Part shown: positions 21,192 through 31,291 of the stretch, in pieces
Layout of the letters: each line of letters opens with the position of its first letter
Position numbering within the stretch: the first letter of the stretch is position 1
Source: Phlebiopsis flavidoalba
Taxonomy: Eukaryota > Basidiomycota > Agaricomycetes > Polyporales > Phanerochaetaceae
Length of the DNA stretch: 31,291 nucleotides
NCBI GenBank assembly: GCA_035772785.1
Contig: JAOCPU010000107.1
Coordinates: 1-31,291 of the forward strand
Direction: 5' to 3'
The notes under the pieces: generated by a model
What the model was told of the DNA's origin: nothing
Databases searched by the model: none
What the model saw: only the letters and a program-made list of their open reading frames with translations
Translations under genes and position numbers: made by a program

Positions 21192-21616
21192 ACCTCTAGG
21201 CAACCAGGTAATGCATCACATCCCAGCCTGGTCTGTACAGCGTGATGCATTAATGGGCCAGCCAGATATCAACACACTATTTGCTGCCATATCTCTGTCA
21301 GCTGGGTTTGAATTTGCAATAGCGGCACCACCGGCACTCCGCCAAAAGCGGTAAATGTGTGATAATGATCTGATAACGGCTGGATAACAGCTCGCTGCTG
21401 TTATCTGGCCGTTATCTCGACACAGGACGCTCGATGATACATCAGTCGCTTCGTGGCGCGTCACCGACGGATTCCCAATCCGGCGCGGCGCGGCGGCCTC
21501 GATTATTTCACGCTTTTTCGCGCGCATTTTTTGCCCTGTCATATATTGATACTACTTAGATTCTCTATGGTACTATAACATTCTAATACATAGTCGTAGA
21601 ACATGAAATGGGAGCA

Positions 21617-21837
21617 TTTGGCCGCCGCCGCCGCCGGCAGCAGCAGCGGGGCCAGCAGCGGGAAGCGGCGGCGGAAGCAGCAGCGGGGGCGGCAGCGGGG
21701 CCGGCGGCGGCGGCGGCAGTAGCATCGGGGGGTGGCGGCGGCAGCAGCAGCGGGGGTAGCAGCGGGGGCCGGCGGCGGCCGCAGCAGTAGCAGCAGCGGG
21801 GGCCGGCGGGGACGGCAGGCGAGGCGAGGACGGCGGA
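21617..21837. repeat. CGG/CAG trinucleotide-type microsatellite
   Basis: It is a long imperfect run of GGC, GCA and GGG units. It creates Ala/Pro/Gly-rich open frames on several strands, including long minus-strand ones reaching 22568. These are composition artefacts. Confidence 0.85.
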
Positions 21838-22213
21838 CGCGTGAACGATGATGTTTGTGGTGGGTGATAATTTGAATGTTGAGTAATGATGACCAGGGGC
21901 GAGTATTCCAGCGGGAAACGACTTGCCGGCTGGGTGGGCAGTCCCTGCGGCCCAGTATACGCCAGCGAGCATGGGCGACCAATGGGCACGCGATCTGGAA
22001 CGAATACGGCCAAGCGTACGCACGACAGCCGTTGTGCGTACACTGACCTCGATCGGCGGCTTTCCTTCGCATCCGTGCGCGTGCATCGTTTGACGATGCA
22101 GCGGCGGGGAGGCGGCGGCGTGGGTTGCGCAGGAGCTGGTGCGCGGTAGTCTTCACCAGCCCTCCTGGGTTGGCGTTCGTAGCCGCTGTTGACGGGGGGT
22201 GTTTGGTACAGGT

Positions 22214-22980
22214 CCTGCGTCGCTTCTGACGCAGGGGGTATAGGCGACAGGGGCCAGCGGAGGCGGTGGTGGCGCATCGCGGAGCGGAGAGAAGGGGAGG
22301 GGGGCGAATGGCGGGCTGGGGCACGGCACGATGGGCGTAAACGTAGGTGTACAGTTCTGTAACACACTACGTACGCTTGATCTTCTGTAATGCGTCGCTT
22401 CTGACGCATTGTCGTGGTCCTTGTGCTGGTTATGTACCGACAGGCTGGGGCGTAGGTGGCGCGATGATGGCTGCCTGTAAAAGCGAAGGGGAAGTTAGCC
22501 ATACATGTATAGTAGTGTACAACGTACCTCCAACATGTGAAGGAGGATGTCAATCCTCCCCTCCACACTGTGTGACGGTGAGGAGAGTGGTCAGCGGTCG
22601 CGGTCGTTGGCCGGTAGTCAGCCGCGCACCTTGTGCCCGAGAGCCCGCAGGCGAAACAGAAGTGCTATCCACATTGGAGCATGCACCGAGTGCACTGCTC
22701 CAATGTTTTGTCGACGCTGTTGAGGCGTCGTGGGTTGTCATCGGCGTCGCCGTCGTACGTGGTGGCCGGTCGCGGGGTTGGGCAGCGCGAAATGACGGCC
22801 GGGCGATTCCGGATGAGAGAGAAAGCCAAGTAGTCACTCCAGAGCCCTTCTATGAAGGGCCCTGGGCATCGAGGTAGAGGAGAAAGACCGCCGTTCTTGC
22901 GAACAGACGGTCGTAGGTGGTGCGGGCATGGGGCAAACAGCGCTGGGCTTCCTTAGCCCTCGGGCGACTTCCAGGTCGCC
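22214..22980. other. Array of perfect hairpins
   Basis: Stems seen: 22214-22235 (8 bp, loop GCTTCT), 22389-22410 (8 bp, same loop), 22542-22559 (7 bp, loop GTCA), 22671-22706 (11 bp plus an inner 5 bp), 22712-22730 (6 bp), 22844-22860 (7 bp plus an outer 4 bp), 22886-22912 (5+4 bp), 22945-22959 (5 bp) and 22963-22980 (6 bp). The first two keep the core and loop while the outer two pairs differ (CC/GG versus AA/TT) and still pair. No protein in this region is recognisable. Confidence 0.55.
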
Positions 22981-24620
22981 TCGGGCAGCCTCGGGCGACC
23001 TCAAACGGTGCTCTCCCGCTCGATCCGTTGCTCGGACTGCTTTCGCATGGCTTCGGGATGTGTCGAGGGGAGTTTTAGAAAGCTACTGGTAAGCATTTCC
23101 CAACGCGTTTCTGAAAAACATTATATTGACCTTATTTCTCGCTCATTCTCTTCCTCGTTCCGACTACTATATCCATCTTCCATTCATCCTATTTCCAAGT
23201 GGAGGCAGCTGAAGCTAAGTAAAACCGTTATTCACCCTTGGGAATACGAATCTGACCTTCGTTTTGCGTTTTGACGGGCGCTAGGTATGTAGATACAGGA
23301 AAAAGCGCATCTTCGGCGTTGGCGGACCTGCCCGCGGCAGACCTGGTACGTCTCGCGCTCACATTGCGCTGCGCGCTCACGCTCGCTATCCGTTTCTTTC
23401 AGAACTTTTTACATACGATATGTATGTACATATCTATGAATAAACGGCTTACTAAACTCTCGGAAGACCATTTCAATAAGCTGCAAGGTCGAGCTTCATC
23501 TCCTCTCATGGAGAGGTGAGTATCCCCACCCTACATCTGCTCGACTGGCCACACTGCTCTCGGATGACGTGTACATGCTTCCTATATGCATAGGAAACAT
23601 GTTAGCGTCTTCCGTTCAGCAGTCCGGATCTGTTTTCCCCTGGACCGGTCCTCCTTCTCTTCGACGTTCCGACGGGCGCCTGTTCTGATAACGGTCGTTT
23701 TATTCCTGTCCGCGTTCGCCGCGGTGTTATCTGTCTAGAAGTAAATGTATATTTGTCCCTGGCAATGTAAATACGTATGTCGCACTTCGGAATATCAATA
23801 TCATTGCTCTATGGCCGTTTAGTATCCGTTTTTCTTACTCTCTTCTCAAGGTTGTTAATCTGCCTTTGGGCATTACTCTTGCATAATACAATACAATCAG
23901 TGTGCTCTAGGATGGTTTTGAGTAGCTTGTCAATGTCATATTACCCACTTTCTGAGCTGCTTACCTGGCCTGAGCAGGTGTACACCCTTTGCAACATGTA
24001 CTCATCCTCTGGGGCTCTCTATGAATATAGACATCATCCCCACAGTGCAGTACTATTTTTCATGCTTCTGAATACTCTTTCTATCTTAGGGATTGCTATT
24101 TATTGTCAATCTGTTGTTTCTACATCCTGTTTTTACATTATATAGTCGTTTTTTATGTGCAATTTTCGTTCATTTTCACTGGACCTAGGACAGTTGACAG
24201 AATCATGCACAAATTGCTTTGAATCAGTACCAAGCTACATAGTGGCAAAGATCTTTGTGCATTCAAAGCATAGGAGCACAGTAGGCTGCATTGGATAAGC
24301 TATATGAATATATATATGATTTATGTGCGACTTTTTGGCTAATTATGATTTATATTCACTACCATTGATTCTACTCTTCATGATACTCTAGATACATTCG
24401 CATTTAAGAGCCTGTAAGTTATACTAGCCATCTGCAACAAGGGAGCCCCAAACGGGACCATAATCCTGGCCCCTGGAAGGCGCAGGGCGGGACCGTGCCC
24501 AATTTGGCAGTGGGCGGGCGAGCAAACAAGAACAAATGGAATGCGCAGTGAGCGCTGGCATGCGGCCGCAGCCGACCGCACCCCGCATGGCATCGGATGT
24601 GATGGGACGGCAACAGAGTT
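22981..24620. other. Interior of nested element, no recognised gene
   Basis: The plus frames at 23008-23274, 23271-23519 and 23777-24145 are the longest. The last encodes 122 residues rich in Leu, Ser and Cys with hydrophobic stretches but no known motif, in AT-rich DNA. They could be relics of a transposon gene or chance. Confidence 0.35.
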
Positions 24621-24797
24621 TATAGATAAGATACAGAGCAGCTCAATCTAATCTAAAAGCCTAGATTAGCAATGGCATCAGCGGAATTCAAGCTCAGACG
24701 GCTCACCAGAGCCCCTCACAAATTTGCTGGGAAGTAATGCATCACGCTCTACAGCAAACTAGAGGTAAGTAATGCATCATTTGGTTGCCTAGGGCTC

Positions 24798-26700
24798 CCT
24801 ACGGTGCGTCCCCTCCCCTGCTACTCTACTATTTCCCCGTTCGCAGGCCCCTCCCATGTGCAGAAGCGCACACCCAAGACATATGGAGAGCGAAGACGGG
24901 TCTTCTTTCCATTCAAATACCTTCAGATGTGTCAACACACCCAATCGCCGCTTGGTTGTGCATACAGCCACGGCTTTCGCGTACAGCGCGCTCACCGACC
25001 ACTTTGTGGTCGTGTATCCACGCCAGAGCCTCATGCATGCCGGCCGTGCACCATCGATAGGACACGAACGTGCACACGGCATGAATAGCAACAGCAAGGA
25101 CAGCCTCTACGTGCCAAGAACACACCAATGAGGACGGCCAAGACGCAACAAGGACATTACAACAATGACGGCCACGACGCGGCGAGTACATCCGCAATGA
25201 AACAAGGCCGATCAGGAATTTCGGCGAGGATATGACGGACACAACGAGGCCAACAGTGGTTTGGCAGCCTCGACGCGACGGTCAACGCATCACGCATCAC
25301 GCGCGCACGATGCCGGTGGCTATGATACGACATGGAACGACACAAAATGACTCAGCGCGGCGCGAACGGCACGGCCGGGACATCCACGCCTCATTTGCCA
25401 CAACGCGATGCCACAACGCGACGAGGCCGGCACGGCGAGGGGACTGCCGCGACAAGGCTGGACATGGCGCGACGAGGCCAACCGCAACGCGCTGAGGCCA
25501 ACTGCGACGTGCACAAACACTATATGCGACGTGGTCGGCGCGGACAGCATGGCGAGGTAAGCTGTGGTGCGGACAGCCGCATGCTACGTGGGTGCACGAT
25601 AAGGGCAACCGCAGCGGGGACGGCGACGGACAACAAAGACAACCCCTACAGGGATGAAACACAACATGGAGAGGACCACTGCAACGAGGATGACTACGGG
25701 GTAGCTGCACACAGCGCGACGTGGTCGCCCACGACGAGGACAACAAACAATGTGACGCGGACGGCAGTGACAAAGTCACCTACTGCTCCGCCGCTACGGC
25801 ATAGACTGAAAAACAATCAGTAATCGACGAAGACGGGGCGGACAGCACAACAGAGACAGCTCAACGCGGGCGCGACGAGGACAAGAACTAACCCCAAGAG
25901 TGTGAGATGTGTTCTGGCTGTGCAATCCTCCTTGTCAGTTTTCCCTCTGTGTAGTTAGATAGTTTCTCTGAATCTATTTTATACCCTCACTCTTAAATCC
26001 TATGTGAGATATCTGAAGAGACCAAATAATAAGATGTATACAGTTAAACAACAGATAAACGATATAAAGAGCTCCTAGTCGTGACAGTGTACTGTCCGAA
26101 ACGTGCGGAAGCGATCAAAACCGTTGTGGCGCACGGGGAACGCTGCAAACTCGAGAAAGTGCAGAAACACGAATGCATTGACGTCAATTGGCATGTTAAC
26201 AGAGACACAAAAATTGAATAATACATTTAATAACTGAGATAAAGCGTTTTAGAGATCACCAAATACCCACTAGCACAGCATAGTATGTCCTTCCGCAAGG
26301 TAAGGCGGCGGCGGACGGACGGGCGCTAATTTCTGGAACGAAAGTTCGTCGAAGTTTGTGCGAGCTGCAGGAGTTGAAAACATCGGGCGCTTAGCGTAAC
26401 ACTTGACCGGGGGGTAGTTTCAGGGGTCTGCATAGTTAGTAGCAATATTTAGAAGCCAGATCCATGTACGACAATGTCAGAAAATCGGACAAGTTTTTGA
26501 TTCAAATTTGTATTGGAAACCCTAGGGTTAAGGTTGGCAGACGCCCAAGGGACGCTCAATTTTTGAATCGAAACGGTAACAAAATTCATATTTTCCCACC
26601 ACGCTTACTACGAAATTTTGGGTTAGGAAGAAGAACCCCAATACCCAAACACGCATTGGAAACGATTTATTATTCATAAATCGTAAACTCCGCGGGTAAT
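24798..26700 (+). repeat. Foldback left arm, main piece
   Basis: It aligns, with many substitutions and indels, to the reverse complement of 29370-31201. It contains repeated CGACGAGGCC / CAACGCGATG-type units near 25250-25500. Open frames across it are low-complexity or antisense to one another and are not called as genes. Confidence 0.75.
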
Positions 26701-26799
26701 GTGAACACTAGGACACTTGAAATATCTCACCCAATCTTCCTCCAACAAGCTGTTGATACATCCCGTGAGAGCTTCTCGAGCTTGAAAAGCTATGTTTTG

Positions 26800-29200
26800 A
26801 CATTAGATGTTCAGTGAGGCTTACAGTGATCCATTTAGTTTGACCATTTTTGAAAGCCATGCATGGAGTGGTTTTTTGGAATAGTACGAGGTATAGTCAT
26901 AATTTTGTACTGCGTAGAGATTGTAGGTGAATGAAAAGTGTACGCCGAAAAATCGAGTCGGCTGCCTGAACTTGCTCCATCGCAGTTGAGCTCGCTTTTT
27001 GCGCCCGTTCGAATGCGTAGGGCGCCAGTGATGGGTTGGCAAAAATATAAGCGACAGGTTCCCAGATTAGGTCAACCAGCAGGATGTTGCTTCCTGTAAG
27101 TAATAGTATGTAATTGATAGTAGGTAAACGACTTCAAAATTTATTTGGCGTACTACGCACCACATGATAACCGGAAGATCTCGAGGCAATGCCAAGGTAC
27201 CACTGGGTAAGATCGGGCCAAACAAGAATAGATTCAGATTATAACACATTTGCAAAAGCATATATCCATACCTGGGTCGGAAATTTGGGGAGGATGGTGT
27301 CATAGCCAACTCCACAAGTGACTACTAGCCCTGACAAGATTGCAGGACTAAGTGCGGTATTTGTGTCATCAGGAAGCCAACCAGTAAGAAAGCGCAGCCA
27401 TGATGATTGATGACATATAATGAAGACACCGGGGTAATTTTGGGGGCGTGCGCAGATCCGAAATTTCTGTAGGCTAGTAACTTTTGTCCGGAGTATGGTT
27501 TGTACTGGCAGTTGTATACCGGTATCTTCCACGCGTTTTTGCAGCATCATGCTGGGAGTGTTAGCAGTATAACTGCGCCCAAGGTATAGACATTGAAGAA
27601 CGGGGAGGTTTTGTATCAAACGAAACACCGCGGCCCCAGAAGGTGAGGTGTCCAGAAATCGACCAGACGTCGCCAATACTTAGTTCCACCAGGGTTAGTC
27701 TATGGCCAGATAGTGATCGTCGAAGTTGAAGATGGTGCTCCCGTGTCCTTATCGGGAAACCAAAATGCCAGTCGCTGGAGAGAGCTGAGCGTACGTAAAA
27801 GGGGAAATATTTCCGTGGTAGGTACTAGGGACAAGCGAGCCCATATCTACCGTTTTAAACGTGCAGTGCGTAGCCATCCGGACAATCTAGACGTAACAGA
27901 TCGATCGAAGGTAGTGGGAATCTTCGTCGCTCGTCAGAGACAAACGCTCAAAGCGTCGCTCCCCGACTGGCTCTAGAAAGCCCCTTGGCGTGCAAGAGTT
28001 CATCGGCAATGAGGGATTACAACCTCCGGAGGAAGCCCACTTGGACTGATTGGGCGCAGGTACGATATGGGAATGAATGTTTCCAGGGTTATGAGGGGCG
28101 GTGGTGCATGGTAGAAGGGATTACGGACTTGCAATCGGATGGCGGACCGGCGTTGTCGGAAGATCTGTGTAACTTGCAAGAGCGGCAGGGAAGGAGCTCT
28201 TGCAGCTGTCGCTCAATATTTGCGAGCTGCTTTCGTAGCTGTTTCCAACAAGATTTAAAGCTCTGCACGAGTCTGGGTCACCCATGGGTACTTGTGGGTA
28301 GAGCCGTGGGAAAACCCGTGGGTATACTGATCCGTGGATCCGAGTCACCTGTGGCCATGAGTCAGTGGCAGATCTGGGTCAAGGGTTTGGATTTGAGAAA
28401 ACCCATGGGTATGTCATTCATAGATTTGCTCATATAATACTTGTATGCATGTTTCAAGCATATCTATGCCATTATCAATATCATATATGTATATAGCATG
28501 TCATACATACCTCACTATAGCCATGTCAGCCTTTGTCTTAAGTATTTCTGACAGGTAGACCTGTGACCCAGACTTGCAAGACTCGGACTCGTGGGTCACA
28601 GGTGATCTGTGCCCAAATACCCGTGTGGATCTGGGTCAGGCCTTAGAAATGCCACTGACCCGCGGATACGGATCCGAGTCGATCCGCGGGTAGACTCGTG
28701 CAGAGCTTTAACAAGATTCGTCCATTGGGGGAGGATCACGATGCTGCAAGCTGGCTGCTCCACGCGCATCCACCCATTTTAATCTGATCTACGGGTCGCT
28801 TCTCCTGAGGTGGTCTCTCTATTTTGAGCCCAAGGCCAGCATCCCCACACCACCACAGCTGCGCGGTGTTGGCGAGTGCAGGCCAGTTGCAGTTCGCGAT
28901 TAAGATCTCGCGGGGACAGGCGCGCAAACTTGGGGCGATCTGAGAGTTGAGCAAGCGTGCGCCAGTCAAGAGGGAACACAGGGCGTACGGCGCTGGGATA
29001 TTGAGGTTCAGGAAGTAAGAGCGTGAACATGGTTGCTAACGTGGGTTGATAGGTTCTTCGAGTTCGAGGGATGGGACTGAGCCTCGAGTGTGGCAGCGGT
29101 AGTCCAGAGGTAGAGTACGTAGGGCCTAGTATACGCTGGATTCAGTGCAGTGATATCTGGATATGCGATGACAAAGACATACACATGGGGGTGAGTCACT
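26800..29200 (-). pseudogene. Minus-strand gene relic, possibly F-box-like
   Basis: The longest piece is the 145-codon frame 27676-27239 with Leu-rich segments such as NLPVLQCLYLGRSY and WLRFLTGWLPDD. A second piece at 28969-28736 contains CPREILIANCNWPALANTAQLWW, cut here to its key residues C, W, LA, T and LW, resembling the end of fungal F-box domains (C-x-W-x-x-(I/L)A-x-x-T-x-x-LW). Small gaps with GT...AG borders near 27270-27200 could be introns. The pieces are in different frames and a MITE splits them at 28256-28710. Fungal F-box proteins recruit substrates to SCF ubiquitin ligases. The family call is tentative; an unrelated gene is possible. Confidence 0.3.
28256..28710. mobile_element. 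455-bp hAT-type MITE
   Basis: Perfect 19-bp terminal inverted repeats TAAAGCTCTGCACGAGTCT are flanked by the 8-bp duplication ACAAGATT (28248-28255 and 28711-28718). Subterminal copies of GGGTCA, GATCCG and CCCGTGGGTA motifs fill both ends, with an AT-rich centre. It has no coding capacity. The 8-bp duplication points to mobilisation by a hAT transposase. Confidence 0.88.
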
Positions 29201-29369
29201 CCACTGCTAAGGGCTTTACTGCCTCACCTGAACGCCATAGCCAAGGCATCGATGGAAATGGAACCACAGCGACACAGCAATGGATCCTTGTACGTGAGAC
29301 GAGTAATTTCGACGCTGTGAAAATTACACACGAGCAAGGCCATGCATTGCGGAAAAAGAAGTTATAGCG

Positions 29370-31289
29370 TAAGTATACGCGGAGTTTACCACAGCCCGAT
29401 GACCTGTTACGATTTATGAATAATAAATCGTTTCCAATGCGTGTTTGGGTATTGGGGATCTCTTCCTAACCCAAAATTTCGTCGAAACCGTGGGAAAGTG
29501 TGATTTTTGTTACCGTTCGATTCAAAATCGAGCGTCTCTCGGGCGTTTACCAACTTAACCCTAGGGTTTCCAATACAAATTTGAACCAAAACTTGTCCGA
29601 TTTTCTGACATTGTCGTACATGGATCTGGTCCTCTCAATATTGCTACTAACTATGCAGACCCCTGAAAAACTACCCCCCCGAATGGCCGCTCAAGTCGTT
29701 ACGCTAAGCGCCCGATGTTGTCAACTCCTGCAGCTCGCACGAACTTCGACGAACTTTCGTTCCAGAATTAGCGCGCCGTTTGTCCGCCGCCTTACCTTGC
29801 GAAGGACATACTCTGCTTTGTTAGCGGGTATTTAGTGATCTCTAAAATGTTCCTCTCAGTCATAAATGTATTATTCGATTTTGTGTCTCTGTTGACATGT
29901 CAATCAACGTCAATGCGTTCATGTTTCTGTACTTTGCCAAGTTTTCGGCGTTTCCCGTGCGCCACAACGGTTTTGATTGCTTCCGCTTTCGGATGGTGCG
30001 GTGTAGTGTCGCGACTCTGAGGAGCTTTTATTCATTTATCTTTGGTTTATCTGTTCTATTAATCAACTGCATACATTCTATTGTTTGGTCTCTTCACAAA
30101 TCTTACATAATATTGAAGTGTTAGGGTAAGTATTGGATGCATTCAGAGAAACCATCCACTACATAAGCACTGCCAGGATGAACCCTCACACTGTGGCAGT
30201 TCTTGTTCTCGTTGCGCCGTTTGCCGTTGTGCTGTCCACGCCGTCCTCGTTGATTCCATCGTCTTCAGTCTGTGCCCGTAGCAGCAGCATAGATGACTTT
30301 GTCGCTGCTGTCCATGTCACATCGTAGTTGTCCTCGTCGTGGGCGGCCACGTCGCACCTGTGTGCAGCCACCCCGTGGCCATCCTCGTTGCGGCAGTCTT
30401 CTCCACGTCGTGTTTATCCTGTAGAGGTTGTCCTTGTCATCCCGTCGCCGCCCCCGCTGTGGTTGTCCTTATCGTGCATCCACGTAGCGTGCGGCTGTCC
30501 ACATCACAGCTCACCCCGCCGTGCTGTCCGCGCGCTCGGCCGCGTCGCATTATTTTCGTGCATGTCGTAGTCGAGCGCAATGCGTTGTGGTCGGCCTCGT
30601 CGCACCGTGTCCAGCCTTGTCGCGGCAGTCCCCTTCACCGTGTAGCCCCCGGTGCCGTCTTCGTCGCGTCGTCGTGGCCGTCGCGTTGTGGCCGTCGCGT
30701 CGTGGCCGATCGCGTTGTGGCTGTCGCGTTGTGGCCGTCGCGTTGTGGCCGTCGTGTCGTGGCCATCGCGTTGTGGCCGTTGCGTCGAGGCCAATAAGCC
30801 GTGTCGGCGCCCTCGTCGTGCCTGTCACATCCTGGCCGAGATTCCTTGGTCGGCCTCGTTTCATTGCGGACATACTTGCCGCGTCGTTGGCCGTCATTGC
30901 TGCAATGTCTTGGTCATCCTTGTCGGGATGTCGTTGGAGCATATCGGCTGTTCTCGCAGTTACTATGCACACCGTGTGAGCATGTTTGTGTCCTAGCAAA
31001 ATGCTGCGCGGCCGGCATGCGTGAGGCTCCGGCATAGATGGCACGACCGACCAAAGCGGCGGCTGGCGGTGCGTTGACGTGTCTGGAGGTATTCTAAAAA
31101 GACGACCCTGTTCTTCGCTCCCAGGTGTCTTTGGAGTGCGCTTCTGCACACGGGAGGGGCCTGCGAATAGTAGAGTAGTAGGGGAGTGGACGCACCGTAG
31201 GCTGTGGAGCCCGCAGGCCCGCGGCGGCGGACAAAAAATGTAGCTAGATAAATCAATTATCTTTCCCGAGAATACGCCCACTCTTGGAG
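29370..31289 (-). repeat. Foldback right arm
   Basis: This is the inverted counterpart of the left arm. It lacks the 3.6-kb insertion and keeps its target site intact at 31194-31201. The inner end carries the hairpin ACGATTTAT-GAATA-ATAAATCGT near 29410, matching the left arm near 26670. Open frames such as 30339-30797 and the antisense 30550-31281 are repeat-driven. Confidence 0.75.
30655..30800. repeat. 14-bp minisatellite in right arm
   Basis: Roughly ten tandem copies of a GTGGCCGTCGCGTT-like unit with small variations. The corresponding left-arm region near 25250-25500 has related units but not this regular tandem run. Confidence 0.75.
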
Positions 31290-31291
31290 GG

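Larger units (their letters stand above)
21192..24797. mobile_element. 3.6-kb TIR element nested in the left arm
   Basis: The ends share CTAGGCAACCA and then related ATGCATCAC/TGATGCATTA blocks over about 70 bp in inverted orientation. CCTACGGC (21184-21191) and CCTACGGT (24798-24805) flank it. The uninterrupted right arm has this site once, as ACCGTAGG at 31194-31201, so an 8-bp duplication with one later substitution is likely. I found no transposase. Inside are a CGG microsatellite, a hairpin array and AT-rich DNA. An 8-bp duplication is compatible with hAT or KDZ-type elements, but the family is undetermined. Confidence 0.7.
21086..31291. mobile_element. Large foldback element with arms of about 2 kb
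   Basis: The sequence at 21086-21191 and 24798-26700 reappears inverted and diverged at 29370-31289. Outer landmarks are CTCCAAGAG and TTGTCCGCCGCCGCG. Middle landmarks are CTACTCTACTATT, GCAGGCCCCTCCC and GTGCAGAAGCGCAC. Inner landmarks are AACCGTTGTGGCGCACGGG and CGATTTATTATTCATAAATCG. The arms enclose a 2.7-kb spacer. The right outer end may lie beyond the window. No transposase was recognised, so it could be a foldback or MULE-like non-autonomous element or a segmental inverted duplication. Confidence 0.75.

Noticed and set aside
21539..22568. Long minus-strand open frames of 261 and 331 codons
   Set aside because: They are driven by the GC-rich trinucleotide repeat, give Ala/Pro/Arg-rich low-complexity protein and overlap in several frames at once.
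29555..29575. Telomere-like AACCCTAGGGTT
   Set aside because: It is a single palindromic unit, also present in the left arm near 26520, with no tandem telomere repeats; it is part of the foldback arm.
30339..31281. Frames of 152 (plus) and 243 (minus) codons in the right arm
   Set aside because: They span the minisatellite and degenerate repeats, lie opposite each other, and do not match frames in the left arm.

Overview
The window looks like nuclear DNA of a filamentous fungus, most likely a basidiomycete. The basis is a hAT transposase gene split by introns of about 50 bp with GTAAGT-like donors, a chromodomain Ty3/gypsy element, and no bacterial operon structure. I found no intact host gene that I can name. 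The window is a stack of transposable elements, several inserted into one another, separated by AT-rich or repeat-rich DNA.

Layout. 1-2538: AT-rich DNA with a tRNA-derived SINE-like sequence, an 11-bp minisatellite and a repeat cluster with a cruciform. 2547-7265: a complete hAT DNA transposon with 8-bp target duplications and a decayed minus-strand transposase gene. It sits in one of two copies of a host repeat, and the other copy (7381-7585) preserves the empty site. 8019-17267: a Ty3/gypsy chromovirus with stress-motif-rich LTRs. It encodes gag, protease, RT, RNase H, integrase and chromodomain, and ends in a C-terminal dUTPase domain. A 2.16-kb non-autonomous hAT-like element is inserted in its 5' leader. 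17268-19790: no gene recognised. 19793-20480: two copies of a palindromic repeat, one split by a 268-bp MITE. 21086-31291: a very large foldback structure with arms of about 2 kb and a 2.7-kb spacer. Its left arm is split by a 3.6-kb TIR element that carries a CGG microsatellite and an array of hairpins. The spacer holds relics of a minus-strand, possibly F-box-like gene, interrupted by a 455-bp hAT-type MITE.

How the parts relate. Retroelement order is LTR, leader, gag, a -1 shift at the gag stop, PR-RT-RH-IN-chromodomain-dUTPase, polypurine tract, LTR. The coding region is broken by single-base shifts, almost all in the +1 direction, but I saw no nonsense codon in the expected frame. It is therefore either a young copy or one carrying assembly indels. 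Three insertions can be compared with an unfilled copy of their target inside this same window, which makes their boundaries unusually secure. The most unusual item is the dUTPase domain downstream of the integrase chromodomain. All identifications come from reading the sequence and known family motifs; no database search was run.
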